Source: Yanghanlia sp047501535
GTDB taxonomy: Bacteria > Pseudomonadota > Gammaproteobacteria > Burkholderiales > Burkholderiaceae_B
NCBI RefSeq assembly: GCF_047501535.1
Contig: NZ_JAZDRJ010000010.1
Coordinates: 1 to 64,000, forward strand
DNA: 64,000 nt
Direction: 5' to 3'
Under the pieces are notes generated by a model that searched no databases, was not told the DNA's origin, and was given only the letters and a program-made list of their open reading frames with translations. A program made the position numbers and the translations under genes. This document shows, piece by piece, positions 1 to 7,039 of the stretch. Positions within the stretch are counted from its first letter, which is position 1. The number at the start of each line of letters is the position of its first letter.

Positions 1-228
1 GTTCCATAGAACTATAATAAATCAAGAGATTGAATAGTTGCTGCTGCCATATATGGAACAATAAACCAACTGAAAAATGTTATTTTTTTCAAGGATTGCA
101 ATGTATTATGCGTTTCTTGCATACACAATTTATTTCATATCTAGGAAAAAATACACAATTAGGCGTAGTGGTGATGTCATTGCTAAGATTGGTTAAACCT
201 ATACCTATACCTAAATGGCGAGACATAC
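1..228. other. AT-rich upstream region of sdaA
   Basis: There is no convincing gene here. The stretch is clearly more AT-rich than the coding DNA that follows. It holds an 8-base inverted repeat (GTTCCATA at 1-8, TATGGAAC at 52-59) and three tandem ACCTAT-type hexamers at 197-214, directly before sdaA. It probably carries the sdaA promoter, but no -35/-10 pair with good spacing stands out. The reading frame from 30 to 338 runs into sdaA in another frame and has no family resemblance. Confidence 0.45.
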
Positions 229-1620
229 ATGGCGATTGGCGTTTTCGATATCTTCAAAATAGGCATCGGCCCTTCAAGCTCCCACACAGTGGGCCCCATG
301 CGGGCTGCCCGGATGTTTGCCAGAACCTTGCTGGCTGAGGCTTCGGGCGCCGACATCGCCCGCGTGGTGGTTGAGCTCTATGGCTCGCTGGGCGCCACGG
401 GGAAAGGTCACGGCACTGACACCGCCGTCATGCTTGGGCTGGCTGGCCACGACCCGGAAATCGTCGATGTGTCGTTGGTGGAATCCATGTTGGCGGAAAT
501 GCGCGACCAGCAAACTCTTGTTCTGCTAGGGGCACAGCCAATCCACTTCAACGAAACCTCTGACATCCTATTTCTGCCGTCCGAAACCCTGCCCTTTCAC
601 CCCAATGGCATGCATTGCGTGGCATACGGGCATAACGGCGTAGCCCTGCTGGAGCGCAGTTATTATTCGGTGGGCGGCGGGTTTGTGGTGCAAGGTGACA
701 TCGACGGAAAACCGGGGGCTGTGCCCCCTGCTTTGCCTGATATGGCAGAACTGCCCCGCCCTTTTCGTAGCGGCGAAGACCTGCTTCGTTTATGTGAAGA
801 GTACTCGTGCTCCATAGCCGATCTCATGCGAACCAACGAAGCGCATTGGCGGCCCGAGGAGGAAACCATTGCCGGGCTGCAACGTATTTGGGAAACCATG
901 CAAGCCTGTGTCGAGCGGGGTTGCCAAACAGCTGGTGTATTGCCGGGAGGGTTCAACGTCAGGCGCCGAGCTCCGGAGTTGCTAGGGCGGCTGGAAGCCC
1001 GTGGCGGGCACGACGGGGCCGACCCACTGACTATCATGGATTACGTCAATCTCTATGCTTTGGCGGTCAATGAAGAAAATGCCGCCGGTGGTCGGGTGGT
1101 GACCGCGCCAACCAATGGCGCCGCTGGCATTATTCCGGCTGTGCTGCATTACTACTGGCACTTCATCGAAGGCGCGTCCAGCCGAGGCGTAGAAGATTTT
1201 CTGCTGACGGCTGCAGCCATTGGTATTCTGTACAAGGAAAATGCCTCGATATCAGGGGCGGAAGTCGGCTGCCAAGGAGAGGTCGGCGTGGCGTGCTCCA
1301 TGGCGGCGGGCGCCTTGTGTGCGGTCTTGGGCGGAACGCCCGAACAGGTCGAAAATGCCGCTGAAATCGGCATGGAGCACCATCTGGGCTTAACCTGCGA
1401 CCCGGTGGGCGGGCTGGTGCAAATACCTTGTATCGAACGCAATGCCTTGGCGGCGGTGAAGGCTATCAATGCCGCCCGTATGGCTTTGCATGGCGACGGT
1501 ACGCACAATGTCAGCCTTGATCAAGTGATCAAAACCATGCGTGAAACCGGTGCAGACATGCTGAGTAAATATAAAGAGACGTCTCAGGGCGGCCTCGCGG
1601 TGAATATTGTCGAATGCTAG
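229..1620 (+). CDS. sdaA: L-serine ammonia-lyase (iron-sulfur type)
   Basis: Cytosolic [4Fe-4S] enzyme that converts L-serine to pyruvate and ammonia, used in serine catabolism. The 463-residue protein has the single-chain bacterial architecture: an N-terminal beta-domain opening with the GPSSSHT motif (residues 14-20) and a C-terminal alpha-domain from about residue 185. Cys348, Cys390 and Cys401 are spaced like the three cluster-ligating cysteines of the family. TAPTNGAAG near 292-300 is the usual alpha-domain signature. The ATG at 229 gives the canonical MAIGVFDIFKIG start; the ribosome-binding site is weak (GGCGAGA, 217-223). The gene stands alone and is convergent with the LysR gene 35 bases downstream. 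The product supplies the same pyruvate pool as ppsA, lldD and the PDH genes of this window. Confidence 0.97.
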   Translation: MAIGVFDIFKIGIGPSSSHTVGPMRAARMFARTLLAEASGADIARVVVELYGSLGATGKGHGTDTAVMLGLAGHDPEIVDVSLVESMLAEMRDQQTLVLLGAQPIHFNETSDILFLPSETLPFHPNGMHCVAYGHNGVALLERSYYSVGGGFVVQGDIDGKPGAVPPALPDMAELPRPFRSGEDLLRLCEEYSCSIADLMRTNEAHWRPEEETIAGLQRIWETMQACVERGCQTAGVLPGGFNVRRRAPELLGRLEARGGHDGADPLTIMDYVNLYALAVNEENAAGGRVVTAPTNGAAGIIPAVLHYYWHFIEGASSRGVEDFLLTAAAIGILYKENASISGAEVGCQGEVGVACSMAAGALCAVLGGTPEQVENAAEIGMEHHLGLTCDPVGGLVQIPCIERNALAAVKAINAARMALHGDGTHNVSLDQVIKTMRETGADMLSKYKETSQGGLAVNIVEC

Positions 1621-1655
1621 GTCACCAATGCGTGACGCCAGCCCCTGCAGAACCT

Positions 1656-2609
1656 TTACGCGGGACGACTCAGGACATCAAGAAAAGCGCCCACTACGCG
1701 GCTGGTGGGCCGGTCTTTACGCTCTAGGCGATAAAGCGATCTCGACAACCCGGGCATGCCGTCTATGTGGAGTTCTATCAGCCGGCCTAATAGCAGCAGG
1801 TCCTCCACCACAGCAAAAGGCAGCATTGCAACGCCCAGCCCGGCCGCCACGCCTCGAGCTATCCCTTCGTTGCTGCCGATTTCAATTGTGCGGCGCGGTT
1901 GCATGCCTTGCCGCTCTAAAAGGTCTAGCACCACTTCGCGTGTGCCTGAACCTGTTTCTCGCATCAACCAAGTGCTATCGCATAAGTCGCGTTCAGACAC
2001 CCTCAAGGTTTTCTGAGCGCTAGCCACCGGCCTGAGCTCCGCTATGACCGCTTCAGGCTGTGTGTGGAAAAAGCCCGGTGGCGCCACAATAACCAGCCGT
2101 TCTTCCTTCCAGGGGTAGTACGCCACCCCTTCTTTTTGCACCGGCCCTTCTACCAGTGCCATGTCCAGACGGCAATCGTAGAGATCTTCAACAATAGTTT
2201 GCGTATTCGCTGCTACGATTTTCAGGACAATGTCCGGCCAGAGGCGCGAAAAACTCTGTAAATAGCGCGGCAGCCAGTAGCTGGCTATGGTGGTGCTGGC
2301 ACCGATGATGAGTTCGCCCCGTTTAAGGCCACTGCGGGCCTGCAAGTCTTCAATAGCTGCGTGTTCTAAAGAGAATATTGCCCGGGCATGAGCATTTAGT
2401 GCCAGCCCTGCATCGGTTAGTGCCAGGCTTGGCCCGGTTTTTTTCACACGCGTGCGTTCAATCAGCATCGTATCGAGCTGACGCTCCAGCTCAGACACGG
2501 CCTTGGAAACGGCAGGCTGGCTGATGCAGAGCTGGCGTGCGGCTTCCGAGAAGCTGCCTTCCCGCGCGACATGATGGAAGACACGTAATAAGTGCAGATT
2601 GAGTCGCAT
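1656..2609 (-). CDS. LysR-family transcriptional regulator (YeiE-like)
   Basis: DNA-binding regulator with an N-terminal winged helix-turn-helix (about residues 3-60, with AREGSFSEAARQLCISQPAV as the core helices) and a C-terminal periplasmic-binding-protein-like effector domain from about residue 90. Length, 317 residues, is normal. I chose the ATG at 2609 (MRLNLHLL...) because it matches the usual LysR N-terminus; a longer reading to 2645 would add 12 unsupported residues. It is divergent from the YeiH-type transporter gene, the classic arrangement in which the LysR protein controls its neighbour. A perfect 13-base palindrome of the T-N11-A type lies between them. The effector is unknown; homologues next to yeiH are often linked to sulfur oxyanion or cysteine metabolism, which the sequence does not prove. 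Confidence 0.92.
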   Translation of the reverse strand: MRLNLHLLRVFHHVAREGSFSEAARQLCISQPAVSKAVSELERQLDTMLIERTRVKKTGPSLALTDAGLALNAHARAIFSLEHAAIEDLQARSGLKRGELIIGASTTIASYWLPRYLQSFSRLWPDIVLKIVAANTQTIVEDLYDCRLDMALVEGPVQKEGVAYYPWKEERLVIVAPPGFFHTQPEAVIAELRPVASAQKTLRVSERDLCDSTWLMRETGSGTREVVLDLLERQGMQPRRTIEIGSNEGIARGVAAGLGVAMLPFAVVEDLLLLGRLIELHIDGMPGLSRSLYRLERKDRPTSRVVGAFLDVLSRPA

Positions 2610-2659
2610 ATAAATCGCTGAATAGAGAATAAGCCGCCCGCTCACCGCAGGAGCAACAC

Positions 2660-2672
2660 TTAGTTTAACTAA
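2660..2672. promoter_or_regulatory. Candidate LysR operator (T-N11-A palindrome)
   Basis: TTAGTTTAACTAA is a perfect inverted repeat around a central T and fits the T-N11-A consensus of LysR-type boxes exactly. It sits 51 bases upstream of the LysR start and 90 bases upstream of the transporter start, in the 152-base divergent spacer. A TATTAT hexamer at 2691-2696 could be the -10 of the transporter promoter. Binding by the adjacent regulator is inferred. Confidence 0.5.
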
Positions 2673-2761
2673 AAGTTATGAGGTGGTGAATATTATGCAT
2701 TCGACTTATAGGATGCCGCTACGTATGCTGTTGATACATTGTTTGTCTGATCTGCCCCATT

Positions 2762-3835
2762 ATGTCCACGCACCACTCAAACCCAACGCTTCCGACCAGC
2801 CGGCTTTTCAACTGGCCTGGCGGTTCATGGTGGGCAGGGCTGGCGCTGGCTGGCGCCATTGCCAGTGGCGGCCTGTGGCTGGCCAAGCTTGAAAGCATGA
2901 AAAGCGTGGGCTTGAGCGCTCTTACTTTCGCCATTGTGCTGGGGATGGTGCTGGGAAACACGGTTTTTCCCCGTATTGCTCCCCATACAAGTGCCGGTGT
3001 CGACTTCTGCAAGGCTAGGCTGCTTAGGCTGGGAATTATTCTGTTTGGTTTCCGGCTTACGTTTCAGGAAGCTGCTGCGGTAGGAGCAGCGGGCATTGTT
3101 CTGGATATTGTTATCATTTTTTCTGTCTATGGGCTGGCCATGGCTGTAGGCAGACGCATTCTGAAAATGGATAGCCAGACATGCATGCTGGTTGGTGCAG
3201 GCAGCGCTATCTGTGGGGCGGCAGCGGTCATGGCGATGGAACCCATCGCCCGTACGCCCGCGCACAAGGTTTCAGTCGCTGTCGCCACCGTAGTGGTGTT
3301 TGGCACCATCAGCATGTTTTTATACCCGCTGCTCTATCCTTACTTGGGGATGTCAGAACACGCTTTCGGTGTATTCATAGGCTCTACGGTGCATGAAGTC
3401 GCTCAGGTCGTAGCTGCGGGCGATGCTGTCGGGCCAGTCGCAGCCGGTACGGCCGTAGTGGAAAAAATGCTGCGCGTGATGATGTTGGCGCCCTTCTTGA
3501 TGCTGGTGTCCTGGTGGGTTCAGCGTCGAGCCAACAAGAGTGCGGCCAGTAGCGCCACCAAACCGGCTGCGCCTGCCCTACCCTGGTTTGCCGTGTGGTT
3601 TGTCGTGGCGGTTGGACTCAACTCCACAGGCTTTGTGTCGCCCCAAATTGCGCAAGGGCTGGTAGAAATCAGTACAGTGCTGTTGGCCATGGCAATGGCT
3701 GCGCTAGGCCTGCGCACACATGTCAGCGCCATCCGCCAAGCAGGCGCTGCGCCACTGGCTCTGGCAGGCGTGCTGTTTCTCTTCCTGCTGTTGGGAGGCT
3801 ATGGCTTGAATCTGCTGATCTCTTACTTGCTCTAA
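2762..3835 (+). CDS. yeiH: YeiH/UPF0324-family membrane transporter (putative sulfate exporter family)
   Basis: Polytopic inner-membrane protein of 357 residues with roughly ten hydrophobic segments. Family signatures are LRLGIILFGFRLTFQE (about residues 90-105), VGAGSAICGAAAV and the conserved STVHEVAQVVAAG segment. UPF0324/YeiH proteins are annotated as putative sulfate or sulfonate exporters, but biochemical evidence is thin, so the substrate should be regarded as unknown. The ATG at 2762 gives a soluble N-terminus of about 20 residues before the first membrane segment; the ribosome-binding site is poor. The divergent LysR gene probably regulates it. A 224-base spacer with no other gene separates it from azurin. 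Confidence 0.9.
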   Translation: MSTHHSNPTLPTSRLFNWPGGSWWAGLALAGAIASGGLWLAKLESMKSVGLSALTFAIVLGMVLGNTVFPRIAPHTSAGVDFCKARLLRLGIILFGFRLTFQEAAAVGAAGIVLDIVIIFSVYGLAMAVGRRILKMDSQTCMLVGAGSAICGAAAVMAMEPIARTPAHKVSVAVATVVVFGTISMFLYPLLYPYLGMSEHAFGVFIGSTVHEVAQVVAAGDAVGPVAAGTAVVEKMLRVMMLAPFLMLVSWWVQRRANKSAASSATKPAAPALPWFAVWFVVAVGLNSTGFVSPQIAQGLVEISTVLLAMAMAALGLRTHVSAIRQAGAAPLALAGVLFLFLLLGGYGLNLLISYLL

Positions 3836-3929
3836 TCTTAAGGCGCACCCGAAGGCGTAAAATAGGCTCAGGTTCGCTGTTTGCTTCTCACTTCTTGTTG
3901 CGAAGCCTAGGCATGGTGGCGAGCCGTTA

Positions 3930-3943
3930 TTGATGCAGATCAA
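3930..3943. promoter_or_regulatory. FNR/ANR-type box upstream of azurin
   Basis: TTGATGCAGATCAA matches the FNR/ANR consensus TTGAT-N4-ATCAA in all ten specified positions. Its centre (3936.5) lies about 41.5 bases upstream of the start expected from the -10 hexamer at 3966-3971, the class II activator position. FNR-family control of azurin is known in pseudomonads. Here it predicts induction at low oxygen, or nitrosative-stress control if a Dnr-type paralogue is the binder. Confidence 0.82.
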
Positions 3944-3965
3944 TACGTACTTTCCACTAGTGCCG

Positions 3966-3971
3966 CATAAT
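3966..3971 (+). promoter_or_regulatory. Predicted -10 element of the azurin promoter
   Basis: CATAAT matches five of six bases of the sigma-70 -10 consensus and is placed correctly for a promoter activated from the FNR-type box at 3930-3943. The predicted start is near 3978, giving a leader of about 80 bases before the azurin ATG. No good -35 hexamer is present, as expected where an FNR dimer replaces it. Confidence 0.6.
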
Positions 3972-4059
3972 TAATCGATTCGTAATTACACGGTCGCCCT
4001 TGAAGCGAGGACATCCTGACTCGTGAGGGTGCTATTTGATACGACAGGGAGATCTACCT

Positions 4060-4506
4060 ATGTTCGCAAAAGTCTCATTCGCTGCACTGCTGTCCCTCGT
4101 GGCTGTTCCTGCCATGGCAGCAAACTGCTCCGCCGACATTGAAGGCAACGATGCCATGCAGTTCAACACCAAAGAAATCGTGGTAGACAAGACCTGCGAC
4201 GAATTCACGGTCAACCTGAAGCACGTAGGCAAGCTGCCCAAGGCTGCAATGGGTCACAACGTTGTCATCACCAAGGCTGAAGATCGTCAAGCCGTTGCCA
4301 ACGACGCCACGTCGGCCGGCCCCGCTAATGATTACCTGAAGCCTGACGACGCTCGCGTCATCGCTCACACCGCCCTGATCGGCGGCGGCGAAACGGCTTC
4401 CGTCACCTTCAAGACTGCTGACCTCACCGCCGGCGGCGACTACGATTTCTTCTGCTCCTTCCCTGGCCACTGGGCCATCATGAGCGGCAAGGTCGTGGTT
4501 AAGTAA
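4060..4506 (+). CDS. azu: Azurin (periplasmic blue copper protein)
   Basis: Small periplasmic electron carrier between cytochromes and terminal redox enzymes such as nitrite reductase or peroxidases. The precursor is 148 residues: a Sec signal peptide (1-20, cleaved after AMA) and a 128-residue mature protein, the standard azurin length. In mature numbering the type 1 copper ligands His46, Cys112, His117 and Met121 are all present, as is the Cys3-Cys26 disulfide pair. The ATG at 4060 follows a strong AGGGAG ribosome-binding site (4045-4050); the longer reading from 4036 is not needed. Position 48, Trp in the Pseudomonas, Alcaligenes and Bordetella azurins I remember, is Val here, while a Trp follows His117. 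The gene is monocistronic, with an FNR-type promoter before it and a terminator after it. Confidence 0.97.
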   Translation: MFAKVSFAALLSLVAVPAMAANCSADIEGNDAMQFNTKEIVVDKTCDEFTVNLKHVGKLPKAAMGHNVVITKAEDRQAVANDATSAGPANDYLKPDDARVIAHTALIGGGETASVTFKTADLTAGGDYDFFCSFPGHWAIMSGKVVVK

Positions 4507-4542
4507 GCCACTGATTGCTGGGCAGAATACTGCCTTTAACCG

Positions 4543-4596
4543 CTGCGCCCCAGAGTTTGGATCAATATCCAGATTTCTGGGGCGCAGTTGTTTTTA
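4543..4596 (+). terminator. Rho-independent terminator after azurin
   Basis: A perfect 12-base stem (CTGCGCCCCAGA at 4543-4554 with TCTGGGGCGCAG at 4576-4587) has a 21-base loop and is followed by TTGTTTTT. It starts 36 bases after the azurin stop and closes a monocistronic unit. Confidence 0.85.
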
Positions 4597-4660
4597 CGGT
4601 TGCTCTGAATCGTTTGCCCAGGATGGCATAGGTTTGTCTTAGGATGCCATGGAATCCTGA

Positions 4661-5998
4661 CTAAACATGCATGGATTCGAGGCGCCGCCGCAGCGCATAG
4701 GCGCGGGTGCTGGTGTCCATCTCTACATCATCCCAGGTAATGACTGCGTCCGCTGCCACGTCCCGTTTGAGGCGCACGTCATGGGCCAGCCCCAAGGGAA
4801 CGGCCCCTAAAGCCAGCGAACGCTCTACTGGCAGCAATTTCCCCCATACGGTGTAGCCGCCCTCCCCATCCAGGACTTCTCCTTGCTTGAGTGCGCGCTT
4901 TGAGGTGGCAACGACATCGGCCACCCACTCGGACGGCGTGCCCGTGGCTTCGCCACGCAGGGCCACCGATGCGACAGACATCCCCACTTCCAGCCCGATA
5001 AGGTGCCAGCGTTTGTACAGCGTGAAATAGCGGCCGCTCGGGTCGGTGTGGGCGTTGTATTCCTCGAAGCAATGGCGGATGTAGGAAGTTTCTCCTTCTA
5101 CCGTCACCCACACCCCCATGCGGATATCGTAAGGAATGCTACGACCATCCGGCTCCAGGCAGGACACCACTTCCACCATGCCTTTACGCTCAAGAACCCC
5201 TCCCTCAGACGTGGGGCGGGTGACAAAGGGGATGTCGGCAATACTGGCTGGGGGATAAAGCAAACCGCCAGACGGCACGCCCAAGCCCGTAGCGTTGGCC
5301 ACTGCGGCGCTTTCGATGGAGGGCTTGGAACCGTCGAGAAAGCTGTTGAACATTTTTGGGTTTAAACCGCCGCGTTGCGCCTGTTCGGGTGTCAGACCGT
5401 AGTACTCCCAAACGGTTTCGGGCGTGGAGGTTTTGAAATGCGGCAGCCACTTATGGCCGCGCCCTGCGGCAACAACGGGAAAGCCGCAGGTTCGTGCCCA
5501 ATCGACCAGCTCACAAATCAGGGCGGGCTGGTCACCATAAGCCAGCGAATACACTACCCCCGCCTGCGCCGCTTCGCGAGCTAGCAAGGGGCCGCAAAAC
5601 GCGTCGGCTTCTACCGTGACGTTGACCACATGTTTGCCATGAGCAAATGCTTGCAAGCAGTGATCCACCGCTGCAATGGGGTGGCCGGTGCATTCCACAA
5701 CAATGTCGATGCGCTCATCGCTGACGACTGCCTGCCAGTCGTCGGTCACCCAGGTCGTACCCTGAGAAATAGCGGTATCCAAGTTGTCGGCTCCGGCGCG
5801 TCCCGTCTCCCAGCCCACGCGCTCAAGATTGCGATGTGCAGATTCAGGATAGAGGTCGGCGATGGCCGCCAGATGCAGGCCAGGCGTTCGGGGTATTTGC
5901 GCCAGATACATGGAACCGAACTTCCCTGCCCCGATCAGACCAACGCGAATCGGGCGACCGGCGGCTTCGCGCGCTCGCAATTGCGCATACAGACTCAT
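4661..5998 (-). CDS. NAD(P)-dependent oxidoreductase, homoserine-dehydrogenase-like, with C-terminal SAF-like domain
   Basis: 445-residue cytosolic protein. A Rossmann dinucleotide-binding motif (GLIGAGKFG, residues 20-28) opens an N-terminal domain resembling homoserine dehydrogenase and Gfo/Idh/MocA oxidoreductases; VECTGHP and HGKHVVNVTVEAD fit the family. The last 90 or so residues (from about KRALKQGEVLDGEGGYTVWG) look like the SAF/antifreeze-like domain found in several carbohydrate-acid enzymes. Proteins of this architecture are often annotated as homoserine dehydrogenase, but threonine-pathway partners are absent here and the substrate is probably a sugar-acid-type compound (inference). 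arsC lies 83 bases upstream on the same strand. A CCGGCC/GGCCGG hairpin (6013-6034) sits just before its GGAG ribosome-binding site. Confidence 0.82.
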   Translation of the reverse strand: MSLYAQLRAREAAGRPIRVGLIGAGKFGSMYLAQIPRTPGLHLAAIADLYPESAHRNLERVGWETGRAGADNLDTAISQGTTWVTDDWQAVVSDERIDIVVECTGHPIAAVDHCLQAFAHGKHVVNVTVEADAFCGPLLAREAAQAGVVYSLAYGDQPALICELVDWARTCGFPVVAAGRGHKWLPHFKTSTPETVWEYYGLTPEQAQRGGLNPKMFNSFLDGSKPSIESAAVANATGLGVPSGGLLYPPASIADIPFVTRPTSEGGVLERKGMVEVVSCLEPDGRSIPYDIRMGVWVTVEGETSYIRHCFEEYNAHTDPSGRYFTLYKRWHLIGLEVGMSVASVALRGEATGTPSEWVADVVATSKRALKQGEVLDGEGGYTVWGKLLPVERSLALGAVPLGLAHDVRLKRDVAADAVITWDDVEMDTSTRAYALRRRLESMHV

Positions 5999-6081
5999 TT
6001 TTTGTCTCCGAGCCGGCCAGCGAATGCAGGCCGGTTTCTACTTTATTGTTGTGCGGGCCGCCTGGAGGCAACCCGGGATGC

Positions 6082-6426
6082 TTAAAGAATTTCTTCGATG
6101 ACTTCAGCAGGCCGGCACAGACGCGTACCCTTGTCTGTGATAGCAAACGGCCGGTTCATGAGTATGGGGTGATTCTCCATGGCCTGCAACAGGGTCTCAT
6201 CGTCTACCGAAGGGGCATCCAGACCCAGTTCTGTGTACAGCGCTTCCTTGCTGCGCACGGCTTCGCGCACGCTCAGCCCGGCAGCTGCGATCATTTTTGC
6301 CAAGGCATCGCGTTTGAGCGGATGTTTGAGGTATTCGATCACTTCCACTTCGTGGCCATGTTCTTGCAAGGCTTGCAGGACTTTTCGGGATGTTCCGCAA
6401 CGGGGGTTGTGATAGATAACTGCCAT
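6082..6426 (-). CDS. arsC: Arsenate reductase, glutaredoxin-dependent ArsC type
   Basis: 114-residue cytosolic enzyme of the thioredoxin-fold ArsC/Spx superfamily that reduces arsenate to arsenite using glutathione and glutaredoxin. It carries the true ArsC signature HNPRCGTSR with the catalytic Cys10, and arginines at 58, 92 and 105 line up with the oxyanion-binding Arg60, Arg94 and Arg107 of the E. coli plasmid R773 enzyme. That makes it a genuine ArsC rather than a YffB-type relative. No arsR, arsB or acr3 gene is nearby, so export would depend on genes elsewhere. It is divergent from the glutathione peroxidase gene over 103 bases. Both enzymes use glutathione, which may be coincidence. 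Confidence 0.95.
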   Translation of the reverse strand: MAVIYHNPRCGTSRKVLQALQEHGHEVEVIEYLKHPLKRDALAKMIAAAGLSVREAVRSKEALYTELGLDAPSVDDETLLQAMENHPILMNRPFAITDKGTRLCRPAEVIEEIL

Positions 6427-6529
6427 GCTGATTCCTGAAAAAACTTGAAGGTGCGTGCATATTATCAGAGCGCGGCGCGACGCTTGCCGCAGAATGGTAA
6501 ATTAAGGCATTGACGTCCAACGCTTATTC

Positions 6530-7015
6530 ATGGAAACGATCTCTTCTTTTTCTGCCCGTTCCATACATGGCGACGAAGTGGCCCTGGCCGACTACGCCGG
6601 TCAAGTGCTACTTATCGTTAACGTTGCTTCGGAATGTGGCTTCACGCCTCAATACGCTGGGTTGGAAATACTGTATCGCGACTACAAAGACCAAGGTTTC
6701 GCGGTGCTGGCTTTCCCCTGCAATCAGTTTGGCCGCCAGGAACCCGGCGACGCCAAAGCGATTTCGGAATTCTGCGCCTCGCGCTACGACATTACCTTCC
6801 CTTTATTTGAAAAAATTGAAGTGAACGGCCCGAACGCTCACCCGTTGTACGTTTGGCTGAAAAGCCAGAAGGCAGGCATTCTGGGAAGTGAAAGTATCAA
6901 GTGGAACTTCAGCAAGTTTCTGGTAAACCGTGAAGGCCGTGTCATACAGCGCTTGGGGCCGACCGCCAAGCCGGAAAGCTTGCGCAAGGAAATTGAGCGC
7001 GCCCTCGCATCCTGA
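6530..7015 (+). CDS. Glutathione peroxidase family protein (cysteine type)
   Basis: Thiol peroxidase that reduces hydrogen peroxide and lipid hydroperoxides with thioredoxin or glutathione. The 161 residues are typical of the bacterial BtuE/Gpx type. The peroxidatic Cys36 is in the NVASECGFT motif, with partners Gln70 (FGRQEPG) and Trp125-Asn126 (WNFSKF). Cys64 and Cys82 are candidates for the resolving cysteine. No signal peptide is visible, so it is cytosolic. The start at 6530 gives the standard METISSFSAR N-terminus, but there is no clear ribosome-binding site. A lipoprotein gene follows 24 bases downstream and may be cotranscribed. Confidence 0.95.
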   Translation: METISSFSARSIHGDEVALADYAGQVLLIVNVASECGFTPQYAGLEILYRDYKDQGFAVLAFPCNQFGRQEPGDAKAISEFCASRYDITFPLFEKIEVNGPNAHPLYVWLKSQKAGILGSESIKWNFSKFLVNREGRVIQRLGPTAKPESLRKEIERALAS

Positions 7016-7039
7016 CCCTCTCTGCTACGATTTGAGCTT

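Noticed and set aside
1..228. Riboswitch or leader peptide before sdaA
   Set aside because: I looked for tandem aptamer-like stems and a short leader frame with repeated Ser or Gly codons and saw neither.
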